From the NCBI GenBank assembly GCA_020052975.1, contig JAGVOC010000338.1, positions 1 through 6,000 of the forward strand: 6,000 nt of DNA, in the 5' to 3' direction. The translations under genes and the position numbers were made by a program. The DNA is from Desulfobacterales bacterium. Its GTDB lineage: Bacteria > Desulfobacterota > Desulfobacteria > Desulfobacterales > RPRI01. Shown piece after piece: positions 5,880 to 6,000 of the stretch; the first letter of the stretch is position 1, and each line of letters starts with the position of its first letter. Under the pieces are notes generated by a model, which was not told where the DNA came from, did not search any database, and saw only the letters and a program-made list of their open reading frames with translations.

Positions 5880-6000
5880 GTGTCCATCCGGAAACAAAGT
5901 TTGGACACAGTTGAGTTTCCAATTCGGAAATCGGCAATTTTGGGCAAGCTCAAGGAAATCAAGGGATTGCGCGGAGGCATACGCAATGTATGCCGCACAA
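5880..6000. repeat. Second palindrome-rich repeat-like stretch upstream of the DUF721 gene (runs off the window)
   Basis: GTGTCCA at 5880-5886 and TGGACAC at 5902-5908 form a perfect seven-base inverted repeat with a 15-base loop. At the window end GGCATAC (5976-5982) and GTATGCC (5988-5994) form a hairpin with a five-base loop. That stem extends outward, with a three-base bulge, through TTGCGCGG against CCGCACAA. No coding potential is evident. The stretch resembles a dispersed intergenic repeat of the kind I recall from Desulfobacterales. It occupies the place where the promoter of the DUF721 gene should be. Its far boundary is outside the window. Confidence 0.5.
5976..5994. repeat. Hairpin GGCATAC/GTATGCC
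   Basis: This is a perfect seven-base inverted repeat with a GCAAT loop, extended by further pairing on both sides. It is analogous in form to the core hairpin at 465-490, though its sequence is only loosely similar. Confidence 0.65.

Noticed and set aside
1..6000. New defence system, CRISPR array or prophage
   Set aside because: All coding regions belong to housekeeping or conserved families. There are no spaced repeat arrays, integrases, transposases or toxin-antitoxin pairs.

Overview
The window is a chromosomal housekeeping segment. It probably comes from a Gram-negative, moderately AT-rich anaerobe of the Desulfobacterota (former Deltaproteobacteria), most likely Desulfobacterales. That placement is inference: it rests on the style of the proteins, the presence of a DUF721 protein and a DUF1015 protein, and two palindrome-rich intergenic repeats of a kind I associate with that order. 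No sequence search was run.

Left part (1-3194), read on the minus strand: a clear sigma70-type promoter (3167-3194) drives two tandem serine tRNA genes, tRNA-Ser(CGA) and then tRNA-Ser(GGA), both with an encoded CCA end. After a 277-base leader come dnaX (clamp-loader gamma/tau), the nucleoid-associated ybaB 11 bases further on, and recR, whose 3' part runs off the window at base 1. dnaX-ybaB-recR is a classical bacterial replication and repair cluster. Here ybaB and recR are pushed 262 bases apart by a palindrome-rich element (about 366-557) with near-perfect 10-base terminal inverted repeats, probably a non-autonomous MITE-like repeat.

Middle (3137-4797): a 335-base divergent intergenic region, then a plus-strand DUF1015 protein of unknown biochemical function, best started at the ATG at 3472. 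It carries a striking DGHHRYE motif that resembles the ParB/SerK active-site box.

Right part (4815-6000), minus strand: a DUF721 (DciA-like) gene overlaps or abuts a TrmN6-type N6-adenine methyltransferase gene. This pair converges on the DUF1015 gene. Immediately upstream of the DUF721 gene is a second palindromic, repeat-like stretch that runs off the window end.

I see no defence system, phage, CRISPR array or new operon type. The observations most worth checking are the two repeat elements, two possible -1 frameshift sites in dnaX that would give a short gamma-like product, and the uncharacterised DUF1015 protein.
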